A stretch of 64,000 bases of DNA from Arthrobacter sp. ov407. GTDB taxonomy: Bacteria; Actinomycetota; Actinomycetes; Actinomycetales; Micrococcaceae. A program made the translations under genes and the position numbers. Location of the stretch: contig NZ_FNGD01000012.1 in NCBI RefSeq assembly GCF_900102895.1, forward strand, positions 1-64,000, read 5' to 3'. Within the stretch, counting starts at the first letter, position 1. Every line of letters begins with the position of its first letter. Positions 33,751 to 41,891 of the stretch are shown here, piece after piece. The notes beneath the pieces are model-generated. The model was not told the origin of the DNA. It ran no database searches and saw nothing but the letters and a program-made list of their open reading frames with translations.

Positions 33751-33795
33751 AAAGGGCGGGGACCGGATCTACTTCCGGCTCCCGCCCTTTGTTTT
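33751..33795 (+). terminator. Strong terminator after the small peptide gene
   Basis: AAAGGGCGGG (33751-33760) and CCCGCCCTTT (33781-33790) form a perfect 10-bp stem with an inner CCGG/CCGG pairing, followed by GTTTTG. Confidence 0.85.
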
Positions 33796-33836
33796 GCCCG
33801 GCAACGAGCTATTGTTTTGCCCGGCAACAAGCTATC
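33791..33836. repeat. Tandem 23-bp duplication
   Basis: Two units beginning GTTTTGCCCGGCAAC at 33791 and 33814 differ at one or two bases. They follow the terminator hairpin and include its T-run, so the T-tract is duplicated. Confidence 0.65.
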
Positions 33837-33876
33837 AAGGCACAACCGCCGTGGTTCGCTGCCGTAAGAGTACGTC

Positions 33877-35406
33877 CTACTGCGCCCTGCCCAGGCTGAT
33901 CAGGTCCACAACTTCCTCGGCCGGCGCGGGCCGGCCAAAATAATAGCCCTGACCGCTGCCGCAGCCCATCTCCCGGAGCATGTCGGCTTGCTCCACCGTC
34001 TCGATGCCCTCGGCCAACGCTTTGAGGCCGCAGGCGTGGATGAGGTGCAGCACCGCGGCCACAAAGTCCCGCTGTTCCTCGTCATCGCCCAGGCCGCTGA
34101 TCAGGCTCCGGTCGATCTTGACCACGTTGACGGGAAGTTTGCGCAGGTAGCTGATGGAGGAATAGCCGGTCCCGAAGTCATCGATTTCAAGCTGCACGCC
34201 GAGGCGCCGCAGGCCGTTGAGCGAATACTGGTCGACGTCCCCGCCGTTGACGGCCATGGACTCCGTCAGCTCGACGATCAGGTTTGATGCATCCACGCCG
34301 GTTTCCCTGAGAATGTCGCGCACATGTTCGATCAGGTCGAGATTTTGAAGTTCGGTGGTGGAAATGTTGACGCGGACATTGAACGTGCTGTCCACCTGCA
34401 GTTCCTGCTGCCAGTCGCGTAATTGACGCACGGCATTGCGCAGCACCCAGTGGCCCAGGTCCACGATCATGCCGGTTTCCTCGGCCAGGGGAATGAACTG
34501 GTCCGGCATGAGCAGGCCGCGCTCCGGGTGGTTCCACCGGACCAGCGCCTCGACGCCCTCGATCCGGCCCGAGGCGAGGTCCACCACCGGCTGGTAGTGC
34601 AGGGTCAGCTGGTCCTGCCGGATGGCTTCGCGCATTTCCGTAATCATGACGCTCTGCAGCCGGCGGGCGTACAACAGGGCCGGTTCGAACACTTTGATGC
34701 TGCTGTGCTGCTGCGCCTTGGCCGCGTACATGGCCGTGTCGGCCTCCATGACCAGGTCGTCAACGGACTGGCCGGGTTCCGCGATCCGCAGGCCGATGCT
34801 CGTTCCGCACGTGATTTTCAGGTCCCCGACGTCGAGGCTCTCGCTAAGCGCCGTGAGGATCCTGTTCGCCACCCTCCGTGCCCGGACCAGATTGGACTTC
34901 GGCAACATGACGGCGAATTCGTCGCCGCCCAGACGCGCCACGGTATCCGTTTCGCGTACGGCGTCCTGGAGCCGGCGCGCGATCACCCGCAGGACATCGT
35001 CGCCGGCGCTGTGTCCCAGGGTGTCGTTAATGCCCTTGAAAGAATCGAGATCGAGAATCAGGAGAGCCGGCGGCATCTCACCGCGCGAGGACTCCGCCAG
35101 GGCATGGCTGAGGACCGAGTTCAGTGCGGTCCGATTGGCGAGTTGGGTCAGGGGGTCGGTGAGCGCCATGCGTTCGAGTTCCACCTGCGCCGCCCGCAGC
35201 ATGGCCGTGCGGCTCTCGACCCGCTCCTCCAGCTCCTGGTAGATGGTCTGCAGATCATCGGCCATCAAGTTGATACCGGCAATGACGGCGGCGACGTCGT
35301 CGCGGGCTCCGGAATGCGGGATCCTGGTGCTCAGGTCGCCTCCGGCAATCCGAACGATTCCCTCCACGAGGGCGTGGAGCCTTGGGTCCGGCGGATCAGT
35401 CTTCAC
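33877..35406 (-). CDS. Bifunctional GGDEF-EAL cyclic-di-GMP protein with HAMP-like N-terminus
   Basis: 509 residues. A HAMP-like segment (10-55, IVRIAGGDLSTRIP and VIAGINLMADDL) and a short coiled coil lead into a GGDEF domain with intact GGDEF at 160-164 and an intact I-site RETD at 151-154, five residues before it. An EAL domain follows with EAL at 286-288 and DDFGTGYSS. Both diguanylate cyclase and phosphodiesterase activity look possible. No transmembrane segment precedes the HAMP-like part, so the protein is cytoplasmic and may take its signal from the STAS-like protein encoded upstream, whose gene overlaps it by 11 bp. The start is a GTG. Confidence 0.9.
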   Translation of the reverse strand: MKTDPPDPRLHALVEGIVRIAGGDLSTRIPHSGARDDVAAVIAGINLMADDLQTIYQELEERVESRTAMLRAAQVELERMALTDPLTQLANRTALNSVLSHALAESSRGEMPPALLILDLDSFKGINDTLGHSAGDDVLRVIARRLQDAVRETDTVARLGGDEFAVMLPKSNLVRARRVANRILTALSESLDVGDLKITCGTSIGLRIAEPGQSVDDLVMEADTAMYAAKAQQHSSIKVFEPALLYARRLQSVMITEMREAIRQDQLTLHYQPVVDLASGRIEGVEALVRWNHPERGLLMPDQFIPLAEETGMIVDLGHWVLRNAVRQLRDWQQELQVDSTFNVRVNISTTELQNLDLIEHVRDILRETGVDASNLIVELTESMAVNGGDVDQYSLNGLRRLGVQLEIDDFGTGYSSISYLRKLPVNVVKIDRSLISGLGDDEEQRDFVAAVLHLIHACGLKALAEGIETVEQADMLREMGCGSGQGYYFGRPAPAEEVVDLISLGRAQ

Positions 35407-35887
35407 TCGTGTACTGCCCTAACCATTCGACGGCCTCGGTCTCGGACGTGAAGAACTGTGCAGGGATCGTCTCGTTCCCGGCTCTGAGAAGATAGTGGGC
35501 GATGACCCGGTCCACAGGACTCTCGCCCACTACTGCAAACGCCGAAGCAGCAATCGAGCCGGTGTACACGTGCCGTGCCTCGACGCTGACGCCGACCACC
35601 CCGGTGATGACAATCAGCACAGGCACGCGCCGGCCGTCGGCAAGTGCGCGGACAGCCCCTCCGGCTACCCGCGCTTCGGCCCCCGCGATCTCCTCGTTGG
35701 GTGGGAGAACAATTTTAATGATTCCACGGTCGACCACACTGAGGCCGATCGGAGCCGCCGCGCCGGTGCGCACGGCGGAGGCAGTGCCGTCCGCCGAAAC
35801 AGGATCCGTTTCGGGGGCAGGACCCGGAGTCGCCGTAGCTTCGTCGGGGAACCTCTCATCGGGTGCTGCGAGCGCTTCAGCGGTCAT
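35396..35887 (-). CDS. STAS/SpoIIAA-like domain protein, predicted
   Basis: 163 residues from the ATG at 35887. The first about 45 residues are Pro/Ala/Thr-rich and probably disordered. The rest (LSVVDRGIIKIVLPPNEEIAG, RRVPVLIVITGVVGVSVEARHVY, and FFTSETEAVEWLGQY) has the alternating strand-helix pattern of SpoIIAA/STAS-like proteins. It overlaps the start of the GGDEF-EAL gene, so it probably serves in the same signalling unit. The fold call is pattern-based and not certain. Confidence 0.65.
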   Translation of the reverse strand: MTAEALAAPDERFPDEATATPGPAPETDPVSADGTASAVRTGAAAPIGLSVVDRGIIKIVLPPNEEIAGAEARVAGGAVRALADGRRVPVLIVITGVVGVSVEARHVYTGSIAASAFAVVGESPVDRVIAHYLLRAGNETIPAQFFTSETEAVEWLGQYTSED

Positions 35888-36135
35888 GGGGCTGCTGTTC
35901 CGGTCGTGGATCGACGAATGCAATGGCTGCGGCAATGCGCGGCGAGACTAGCTGATCGAACATTTGTCCCCATAGACTACAAAGTCGTCATTTCGGCGTG
36001 CGCCAGAGACTGCTCGCGCACGAGGCCCCGGAACTTTCCGGTGAGTGACCTTAGGATAATGCAAGCTCAGACGCTTGTGAGACAAAGACACCCCGAGGTG
36101 CCGGGATCCTCGTCCGCCCCGGCGATTCCGGCCGA

Positions 36136-36930
36136 TTATGACGCCCTCCGTAACGTGCGCTCCTGCCGGACCCGCTGGGCGGTGACGAGACCGGCCGCGG
36201 CGATGCCAACAGTTATGGGGTAACCCATAAGCCGCTCCAGGGTGCCGGGTTCCGGCACGTGCATGCCCGTCAGCCCGCCCGCAATGAGCGCCGCCAGGGC
36301 TACGGCGCCGCAGGCCAGGATGAGCCACCCGAGCGGCGTCTGCCGCAGCCAAAGCCAGCCGAGGACCAAGAGCGCCAGGGCCCCGGCTGCGAAGTACATC
36401 AGGGCGCCGGCCACGTGCCAGGCCGATCCCGTGTCTTCGGGCACCAGCCCCACGATGATCGTTCCCGCACCGGCGGTGCCGGTCAGCAGCCGGGCGGCGC
36501 CCGCTGCCACCCCTCCCGCGGCCCAGCGCGCCCTGCCCGGCGCCCTGCCCGGCACCCTGCCGGGCACCCGGCCGCGCCTGACGGGCACGCCGGGCCGCGC
36601 GGCACAGCACAGGAGCGCCGAGCCGAGCAGGATCGCCCCGATCATCATGCCGAGGCCTTGAACCACAAAGGACGCGTTCATCAGCAGATGCGCCGGCGAG
36701 CAGACATCCCTGCCGTCGAATTCCCCGCACGCCAGGGCGCCGAGATCGCTAATGAAGCCCGTGCGGCGGCTGTATGGTTCTTCTCCCGCCCAGGCGCCGA
36801 TCACAGCCGCCTCCGCCACGAAATATTGCAGCACGCTCAGCTTCGCCAGCGCCCCGACATAAAACCGGGTCGCTGCCACATCCGGGTAGTAGAGGGCTCC
36901 GGCGGAAAGCTCGGTGGTTCCTGCAGTCAT
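36136..36930 (-). CDS. DUF998-type integral membrane protein
   Basis: 264 residues with about seven hydrophobic segments. The pattern of RRTGFISDLGALACGEFDGRDVCSPAHLLMNASFVVQGLGM matches the DUF998 family of predicted seven-helix proteins. A cytoplasmic loop near 112-135 consists of repeated Gly-Arg-Val-Pro or Gly-Arg-Ala-Pro units. The ATG has no Shine-Dalgarno sequence but TACGCT six bases before it, suggesting a leaderless message. Function unknown. Confidence 0.78.
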   Translation of the reverse strand: MTAGTTELSAGALYYPDVAATRFYVGALAKLSVLQYFVAEAAVIGAWAGEEPYSRRTGFISDLGALACGEFDGRDVCSPAHLLMNASFVVQGLGMMIGAILLGSALLCCAARPGVPVRRGRVPGRVPGRAPGRARWAAGGVAAGAARLLTGTAGAGTIIVGLVPEDTGSAWHVAGALMYFAAGALALLVLGWLWLRQTPLGWLILACGAVALAALIAGGLTGMHVPEPGTLERLMGYPITVGIAAAGLVTAQRVRQERTLRRAS

Positions 36931-37016
36931 GCCAAGAGCGTAGTACGCGCGCTCACCTTGTATGCTTATATCCGTGTCCGACCGGACCGGCCCCAGGCCG
37001 CCCGCCCCGGATGCCC

Positions 37017-37089
37017 GCCCTCGTAGCTCAGTGGATAGAGCACGGCTCTCCTAAAGCCGGTGTCGTTGGTTCGATTCCAATCGAGGGCA
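37017..37089 (+). tRNA. tRNA-Arg (anticodon CCU)
   Basis: A complete cloverleaf of 73 nt. Acceptor arms GCCCTCG (37017-37023) and CGAGGGC (37082-37088) plus discriminator A; D-arm with GTAGCTCAGTGGATAGAGC; anticodon stem CGGCT/AGCCG with loop CTCCTAA, anticodon CCT at 37050-37052; T-arm with GGTTCGATTCC. CCA is not encoded. Confidence 0.95.
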
Positions 37090-37090
37090 C

Positions 37091-37612
37091 TTGAACATTC
37101 CTGCCCCGGACGAAACCCCGGACACGGGTCCGGACTTTGACCTCCGCGCCTACCTGCGCGGCTCCTGGTCCGTCGACCGCACACTGCTGGACCGCAACAC
37201 CGGGACCAGCGGAACCTTCACCGGCGTCGTACGCTTCACGGCCCACGACGACGGCGGCCTGTTGTGGCATGAAGAAGGCACCGTGCGCTGGGCCTCCGTG
37301 AGCGGCGCGCCGTTCACCGGGCCGGCGAGCCGCGAATATCTGTTGCAGCCGGCGGACACGCCCGATGTCCTGGACGTGCACTTCCCGGACGGCCGCCCTT
37401 TCCACCGCATGGGCTTTACCGGGCAGGCCAACCAGGATGTGCACTGGTGCGACCCTGACACGTACCGCGTGACGTACACGCTCCTCGGGCCGGACGCATG
37501 CGGCTACCGCTGGGACGTCACCGGGCCCGCCAAGGACCAGTTGCTGGAGACCGTCCTGCACCGGCTGGAAGCAGGACCAGGCGCCGCGCAGGACCCTAGG
37601 CGTGCTGAGTGA
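37091..37612 (+). CDS. DUF6314-family protein (start uncertain)
   Basis: 173 residues if the TTG at 37091 is used. The conserved part starts FDLRAYLRGSWSVDRTLLDR and continues with FTGVVRFTAHDDGGLLWHEEGTVRW and DVHFPDGRPFHRMGF; it resembles the small beta-barrel DUF6314 family. The TTG is only two bases after the tRNA 3' end, leaving no room for a promoter or ribosome binding site, so the message either comes from the tRNA precursor or starts further in. It overlaps the Nudix gene by 4 bp. Confidence 0.7.
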   Translation: MNIPAPDETPDTGPDFDLRAYLRGSWSVDRTLLDRNTGTSGTFTGVVRFTAHDDGGLLWHEEGTVRWASVSGAPFTGPASREYLLQPADTPDVLDVHFPDGRPFHRMGFTGQANQDVHWCDPDTYRVTYTLLGPDACGYRWDVTGPAKDQLLETVLHRLEAGPGAAQDPRRAE

Positions 37613-38019
37613 ACCCGCGCATTGTCGTCTCCGCCGTCTGCGTCTTCGATCGCTCCGGACGCCTCCTGACCGTCCGCAAACGGGGCACGGACAAGTTCAT
37701 GCATCCCGGCGGCAAACCCGAGCCGGGCGAAACAGCGGCGCAGGCAGCGGCGCGTGAGCTCCAGGAAGAAGTCGGGATCGTGCTGGCCCCGGACCGGCTG
37801 GATCTGCTGGGCTGCTGGCTGGCGGATGCCGCCAACGAGGCAGCCACCCAGATCGAGGCCACCGTCTTCACGGCTCCGGGGGTGTGGAGCGCCCGGCCCT
37901 CGGCGGAAATCGCCGAGATCCGCTGGCTGGACCTGGCCGCCGAACTGCCCGGTGACCTCGCCCCGCTGCTGACGGACCATGTGCTCCCGGCCCTGTCCGC
38001 CAAACCGTCAGCGGGCTAG
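37609..38019 (+). CDS. Nudix hydrolase
   Basis: 136 residues, GTG start overlapping the upstream stop. The Nudix box is complete: GGKPEPGETAAQAAARELQEE followed by VGI, fitting Gx5Ex7REUxEExGU. It hydrolyses a nucleoside diphosphate linked to another group; the short size suggests an (d)NTP or ADP-ribose type pyrophosphatase. Coupled to the DUF6314 gene. The next genes are on the other strand. Confidence 0.9.
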   Translation: MNPRIVVSAVCVFDRSGRLLTVRKRGTDKFMHPGGKPEPGETAAQAAARELQEEVGIVLAPDRLDLLGCWLADAANEAATQIEATVFTAPGVWSARPSAEIAEIRWLDLAAELPGDLAPLLTDHVLPALSAKPSAG

Positions 38020-38051
38020 GACCAGCACCGGCCCCAAGCCACCCCGGCTGG

Positions 38052-39962
38052 CTACCCGGGCACAGATTCCTGGGCCGCCGCGCTGGCCTCAGAGAACTGC
38101 GTGCGGTACAGCTCCGCATAGCGGCCCTCGGCGGCGAGGAGCTCCCTGTGGGTTCCGCGCTCCACGATCGAGCCGTCCTCCACCACGAGGATCGCGTCTG
38201 CTGCGCGGATCGTCGAGAGCCGGTGGGCGATCACGACGGCGGTGCGGCCTTCCAGCGCGGCGCCCAGCGCCTCCTGGACCGCGGCCTCGTTCGTGGAGTC
38301 CAGCGCGGCGGTGGCCTCGTCGAGGATGACTACCCGTGGCTGCGCGATGAGCAGCCGGGCGATCGTCAAGCGTTGCCGCTCGCCGCCGGAGAGCCGGTAG
38401 CCGCGCTCCCCCACCACGGTGTCCAGGCCATCGGGCAGGGACATGATCATGTCTTCGAGCCGGGCACGCCGCAGCGCATCCCACATCTGCTCGTCGGTGG
38501 CCTCCGGGCGGGCCAGGCGCAGGTTGGAGGCGATGCTCTCGTGGAACAGGTGACCGTCCTGCGTCACCATGCCGAGGGTCCCGCGCATCGAGTCGAACGT
38601 GAGGTCGCGGACGTCCACGCCGGTCCCGGGCGTGGTGCCGCCGAAGCGGATGGCGCCCGAGTCGACGTCGTACAGGCGCGAGAGGAGCTGTGCGATGGTG
38701 GACTTGCCCGCTCCCGAGGAGCCGACGAGGGCAACGGTCTGCCCCGGCTCCACCCGGAAGCTGATGCCGTGCAGCACTTCCTCGCCGCCGCGGGTATCCA
38801 GGGTCAGCACGTCCTCCAGCGAGGCCAGCGAGACCTTCTCCGCCGAGGGGTAGGCGAAGCGGACGTTGTCGAACTCCACCGAGAGCGGACCTGGCGGGGA
38901 GGCCACCGCGTCCGGCTTCTGCTGGATGAGCGGCTTGAGGTCCAGGATCTCGAAGACGCGTTCGAAGCTGACCAGGGCGCTCATGACCTCCACCCGTGCG
39001 CTCGAAAGTGCGGTGAGCGGCGCGTACAGGCGGGTGAGCAGCAGCGCGAGCACCACGACATCGCCCGCGGCCAGCTGCCCCTCGAGTGCGAGCCAGCCGC
39101 CCAGGCCGTAGACCAGCGCCAGGGCCAGGGCCGAGACCAGCGTCAGCGCCGTAACGAAGGTGAACTGCAGCATGGCGGTGCGGACGCCGATGTCCCGGAC
39201 CCGGCCGGCCCGGAGGGCGAACTCGCTGGACTCCTCGTCGGGGCGGCCGAAGAGCTTGACCAGGGTGGCGCCCGGCGCGGAAAAGCGCTCGGTCATCTGG
39301 GTGCCCATGGTGGCGTTGTGTTCGGCGGCCTCGCGCCGCAGATCGGCCAGTTTGGAGCCCATGCGGCGGGCCGGGATCAGGAAGATCGGCAGCAGGATCA
39401 TGGCGAGCACGGTCACAAGCCACGATTTGTTCAGCATCACCGCAAGGGTCAGCGCCAAGGCCACGACATTGCTGACCACGCCGGAGAGCGTGCCGGCAAA
39501 GGCCGACTGCGCGCCAATGACATCGTTGTTCAGCCGGCTGACCAGGGCCCCGGTCCGGGTCCTGGTGAAGAACGCGATCGGCATCTTCTGGACGTGGTCG
39601 AAGACCTTCGTGCGCAGGTCCACGATCACGCCTTCACCGATGGTGGAGGACATCCAGCGCGTCACGAGGCCGATTCCGGCCTCGGCGACCGCGACGATGG
39701 CGATCAGGACGGCGAGCCAGATCACCGTGGCGGCATCCGCGTGGGCGATGATCGCGTCGACCACCTGCCCGGCGAGGACGGGGGTGGCGACGGCCAGGAA
39801 GGCCATCACAATGGACAGCAGCACGAAGGCGATCAGCTTGCCGCGGTGGGGGCGGGCAAAGCTGAAGACGCGTTTCAGGGTCGCTTTCGAGAACGGCTTG
39901 GAACCGCTGGAGGCGCGGGTGATGTTGTAGAGGGAGCTCCAGGCGACCCGGTCCATGCTCAT
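38052..39962 (-). CDS. ABC exporter, fused membrane and ATPase domains
   Basis: 636 residues. An N-terminal six-helix exporter domain (about 45-330) with TRTGALVSRLNNDV at the coupling helix, then an ATPase domain with Walker A GSSGAGKST, signature LSGGE and Walker B VVILDEATAALD. Type IV exporter half transporter of the MsbA/MdlB class. It overlaps the ABC-F gene by 4 bp (stop 39959, start 39962) so both are made together. The partner suggests a resistance role, for example lipophilic drug export, but the substrate is not known. Confidence 0.92.
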   Translation of the reverse strand: MSMDRVAWSSLYNITRASSGSKPFSKATLKRVFSFARPHRGKLIAFVLLSIVMAFLAVATPVLAGQVVDAIIAHADAATVIWLAVLIAIVAVAEAGIGLVTRWMSSTIGEGVIVDLRTKVFDHVQKMPIAFFTRTRTGALVSRLNNDVIGAQSAFAGTLSGVVSNVVALALTLAVMLNKSWLVTVLAMILLPIFLIPARRMGSKLADLRREAAEHNATMGTQMTERFSAPGATLVKLFGRPDEESSEFALRAGRVRDIGVRTAMLQFTFVTALTLVSALALALVYGLGGWLALEGQLAAGDVVVLALLLTRLYAPLTALSSARVEVMSALVSFERVFEILDLKPLIQQKPDAVASPPGPLSVEFDNVRFAYPSAEKVSLASLEDVLTLDTRGGEEVLHGISFRVEPGQTVALVGSSGAGKSTIAQLLSRLYDVDSGAIRFGGTTPGTGVDVRDLTFDSMRGTLGMVTQDGHLFHESIASNLRLARPEATDEQMWDALRRARLEDMIMSLPDGLDTVVGERGYRLSGGERQRLTIARLLIAQPRVVILDEATAALDSTNEAAVQEALGAALEGRTAVVIAHRLSTIRAADAILVVEDGSIVERGTHRELLAAEGRYAELYRTQFSEASAAAQESVPG

Positions 39963-41626
39963 TTGGTGTTGCCTTTCGGGGCATCGGCGTGCAATTCGTT
40001 GACGACGCCGTTCTCGACGTTCCAGCGCGCGTCGAGGCGGACGTTTTCCAGCAGCCGGCGGTCGTGGGTGACCAGCAGCAGCGCGCCGTCATAGCTGTCG
40101 AGGGCTTCCTCGAGCTGTTCAATGGCGGGCAGGTCGAGGTGGTTGGTGGGTTCGTCCAGCACCAGCAGGTTGACGCCGCGGGCCTGCAGCAGCGCCAGGG
40201 CGGTGCGGGTCCGTTCCCCCGGGGAGAGGGAGTCGACGGAACGGTTGGTGTGATCGGCTTTGAGCCCGAACTTGGCCAGCAGGGTACGCACCTCCGCCGG
40301 GGTCTGGTCCGTCAGGACGGCTTCGACGGCGTCTGCGAGCAACAGCTCGCCGGCCAGCAGGCCGCGGGCCTGGTCGATCTCCCCGATGGCCACGGATGCG
40401 CCCATGGAGGCGTCACCGGAGTCGGGCTGCTGGACGCCGAGCAGGAGACGGAGCAGGGTGGATTTGCCGGCGCCGTTGGGACCCGTGATCCCGATCCGCT
40501 CCCCCGCATTCAGCTGCAGGTTCACCGGGCCCAAGGTGAAGTCGCCCTGCTGCGCGACGGCGTCGCGCAGGGTGGCCACGACGGCGCTGGAGCGGGGGGC
40601 CGCCCCGATGCTGAACTGCAGCTGCCATTCCTTGCGCGGCTCTTCAACTTCTTCGAGCCGCGCGATGCGGGACTCCATCTGCCGGACCTTCTGGCCCTGC
40701 TTCTCGGAGGACTCGGTGCTGGCCGCGCGCCGGATCTTGTCATTGTCCGGGTTTTTCTTCATGGCGTTCCGGACGCCCTGGGAGCTCCATTCGCGCTGCG
40801 TGCGGGCCCGGGAGACGAGGTCGGCCTTGGTGTTGGCGTACTCCTCGAAGCGTTCCCGGGCGTGCCGGCGGGCGACGGCGCGTTCCTCCAGATAGGCCTC
40901 GTAGCCGCCGTCATACACCGCCACAGAGTTCTGGGCGAGGTCCAGTTCCACGATGGTGGTGACGCAGCGCGCCAGGAACTCGCGGTCATGCGAGACCAGG
41001 ACGGCGCCGCCGCGCAGGCCCTGCACGAAGGCCTCGAGCTTGGCCAGGCCGTTGAGGTCCAGGTCGTTGGTGGGTTCGTCCAGGAGCACGATGTCGAACC
41101 GGCTCAGCAGCAGGGCGGCGAGCGCCACGCGGGCCGCCTGGCCGCCGGAGAGCCCGGTCATTCCGGCGTCGGTCCCCACCTCCAGGCCAAGGTCCGCCAG
41201 GACGGGCGGGACGCGGTCTTCCAGATCGGCGGCGCCGGAGGCCATCCAGCGGTCGAAGGCCAGGGAGTAGGCGTCGTCGGAGCCGGGAGCGCCGGAGCCC
41301 AGCGCCTCTGCGGATGACTCCATCTCCAGGGTCGCCTGTGCGCAGCCTGTACGCCGGGCGATGTAACCGCCGACCGTTTCGCCGGCAATGCGTTCGTGCT
41401 CCTGCGGCAGCCAGCCCACAAAAGCGTCGGCGGGGGCCAGGCTCACTGTGCCTTCCTGCGCATCGTCGACGCCGGCCAGCAGGCGCAGCAGGGTGGATTT
41501 GCCGGCACCGTTGGCCCCGACGACGCCGACGACGTCACCGGGCGCCACGGTCAGGGACAGCTTTGAGAAGAGTGTGCGGTGGTCGTGACCACCGGAAAGG
41601 TCCTTCGCAACAAGGGTTGCAGTCAT
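39959..41626 (-). CDS. ABC-F family ATPase (ribosome-associated)
   Basis: 555 residues with two ATPase cassettes and no membrane segments: Walker A GANGAGKST and GPNGAGKST, signatures LSGGQ and LSPGE, Walker B VLLDEPTNDLD and LVLDEPTNHLD. The linker of about 80 charged residues (ARERFEEYANTK to ESSEKQG) is the P-site tRNA interaction element of ABC-F proteins. Such proteins rescue stalled or antibiotic-bound ribosomes. It has a promoter at 41758-41786 and a long hairpin at the very 5' end of its leader, which may control it. Confidence 0.9.
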   Translation of the reverse strand: MTATLVAKDLSGGHDHRTLFSKLSLTVAPGDVVGVVGANGAGKSTLLRLLAGVDDAQEGTVSLAPADAFVGWLPQEHERIAGETVGGYIARRTGCAQATLEMESSAEALGSGAPGSDDAYSLAFDRWMASGAADLEDRVPPVLADLGLEVGTDAGMTGLSGGQAARVALAALLLSRFDIVLLDEPTNDLDLNGLAKLEAFVQGLRGGAVLVSHDREFLARCVTTIVELDLAQNSVAVYDGGYEAYLEERAVARRHARERFEEYANTKADLVSRARTQREWSSQGVRNAMKKNPDNDKIRRAASTESSEKQGQKVRQMESRIARLEEVEEPRKEWQLQFSIGAAPRSSAVVATLRDAVAQQGDFTLGPVNLQLNAGERIGITGPNGAGKSTLLRLLLGVQQPDSGDASMGASVAIGEIDQARGLLAGELLLADAVEAVLTDQTPAEVRTLLAKFGLKADHTNRSVDSLSPGERTRTALALLQARGVNLLVLDEPTNHLDLPAIEQLEEALDSYDGALLLVTHDRRLLENVRLDARWNVENGVVNELHADAPKGNTK

Positions 41627-41704
41627 TAGTTCATCCTCTCACCGCGGCCGGGAACGGGCTCCATCCGGCCGTCCCGGCGGGCCGAAAACTAGCCGGGCAT
41701 AGAA

Positions 41705-41749
41705 GAACCCGCCGGTCCGGACTTGGGGGGTGTACGGACCAGCGGGTTC
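41705..41749 (-). promoter_or_regulatory. Leader hairpin of the ABC-F operon, possible attenuator
   Basis: In minus sense GAACCCGCTGGTCCG pairs with CGGACCGGCGGGTTC around a 15-base loop containing ACACCCCCC. Followed by TTCTATG, about 80 bp before the coding start. It begins within a few bases of the expected transcript start. ABC-F resistance genes are often controlled by attenuation, which would fit. Confidence 0.55.
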
Positions 41750-41757
41750 GACCATCT

Positions 41758-41786
41758 AGCATAGTTGAATTAGGACCTCACGTAAA
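41758..41786 (-). promoter_or_regulatory. Promoter of the ABC-F / ABC exporter operon
   Basis: In minus sense TTTACG (41786-41781) and TATGCT (41763-41758) are separated by exactly 17 bp. The start of transcription would be near 41751, at the base of the leader hairpin. Confidence 0.6.
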
Positions 41787-41891
41787 ATCCCAGCCCTCAC
41801 CGCCACGCCGCTTCGATCCCCCGCCTCAATCGCCGCTGCCCCACCGCATGCCAGTAGCCATACTGCCCATCGACTCCGCAGGAAGCCCTAG

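Noticed and set aside
38148..40094. 648-residue open frame on the plus strand
   Set aside because: Opposite the ABC exporter, with low-complexity His/Arg/Gly composition. Shadow frame.
41640..41755. 38-codon upstream frame (ATG at 41755) before the ABC-F gene
   Set aside because: The ATG is only two bases beyond the -10 box, upstream of the expected transcript start, so it should not be in the mRNA. Kept only the hairpin.
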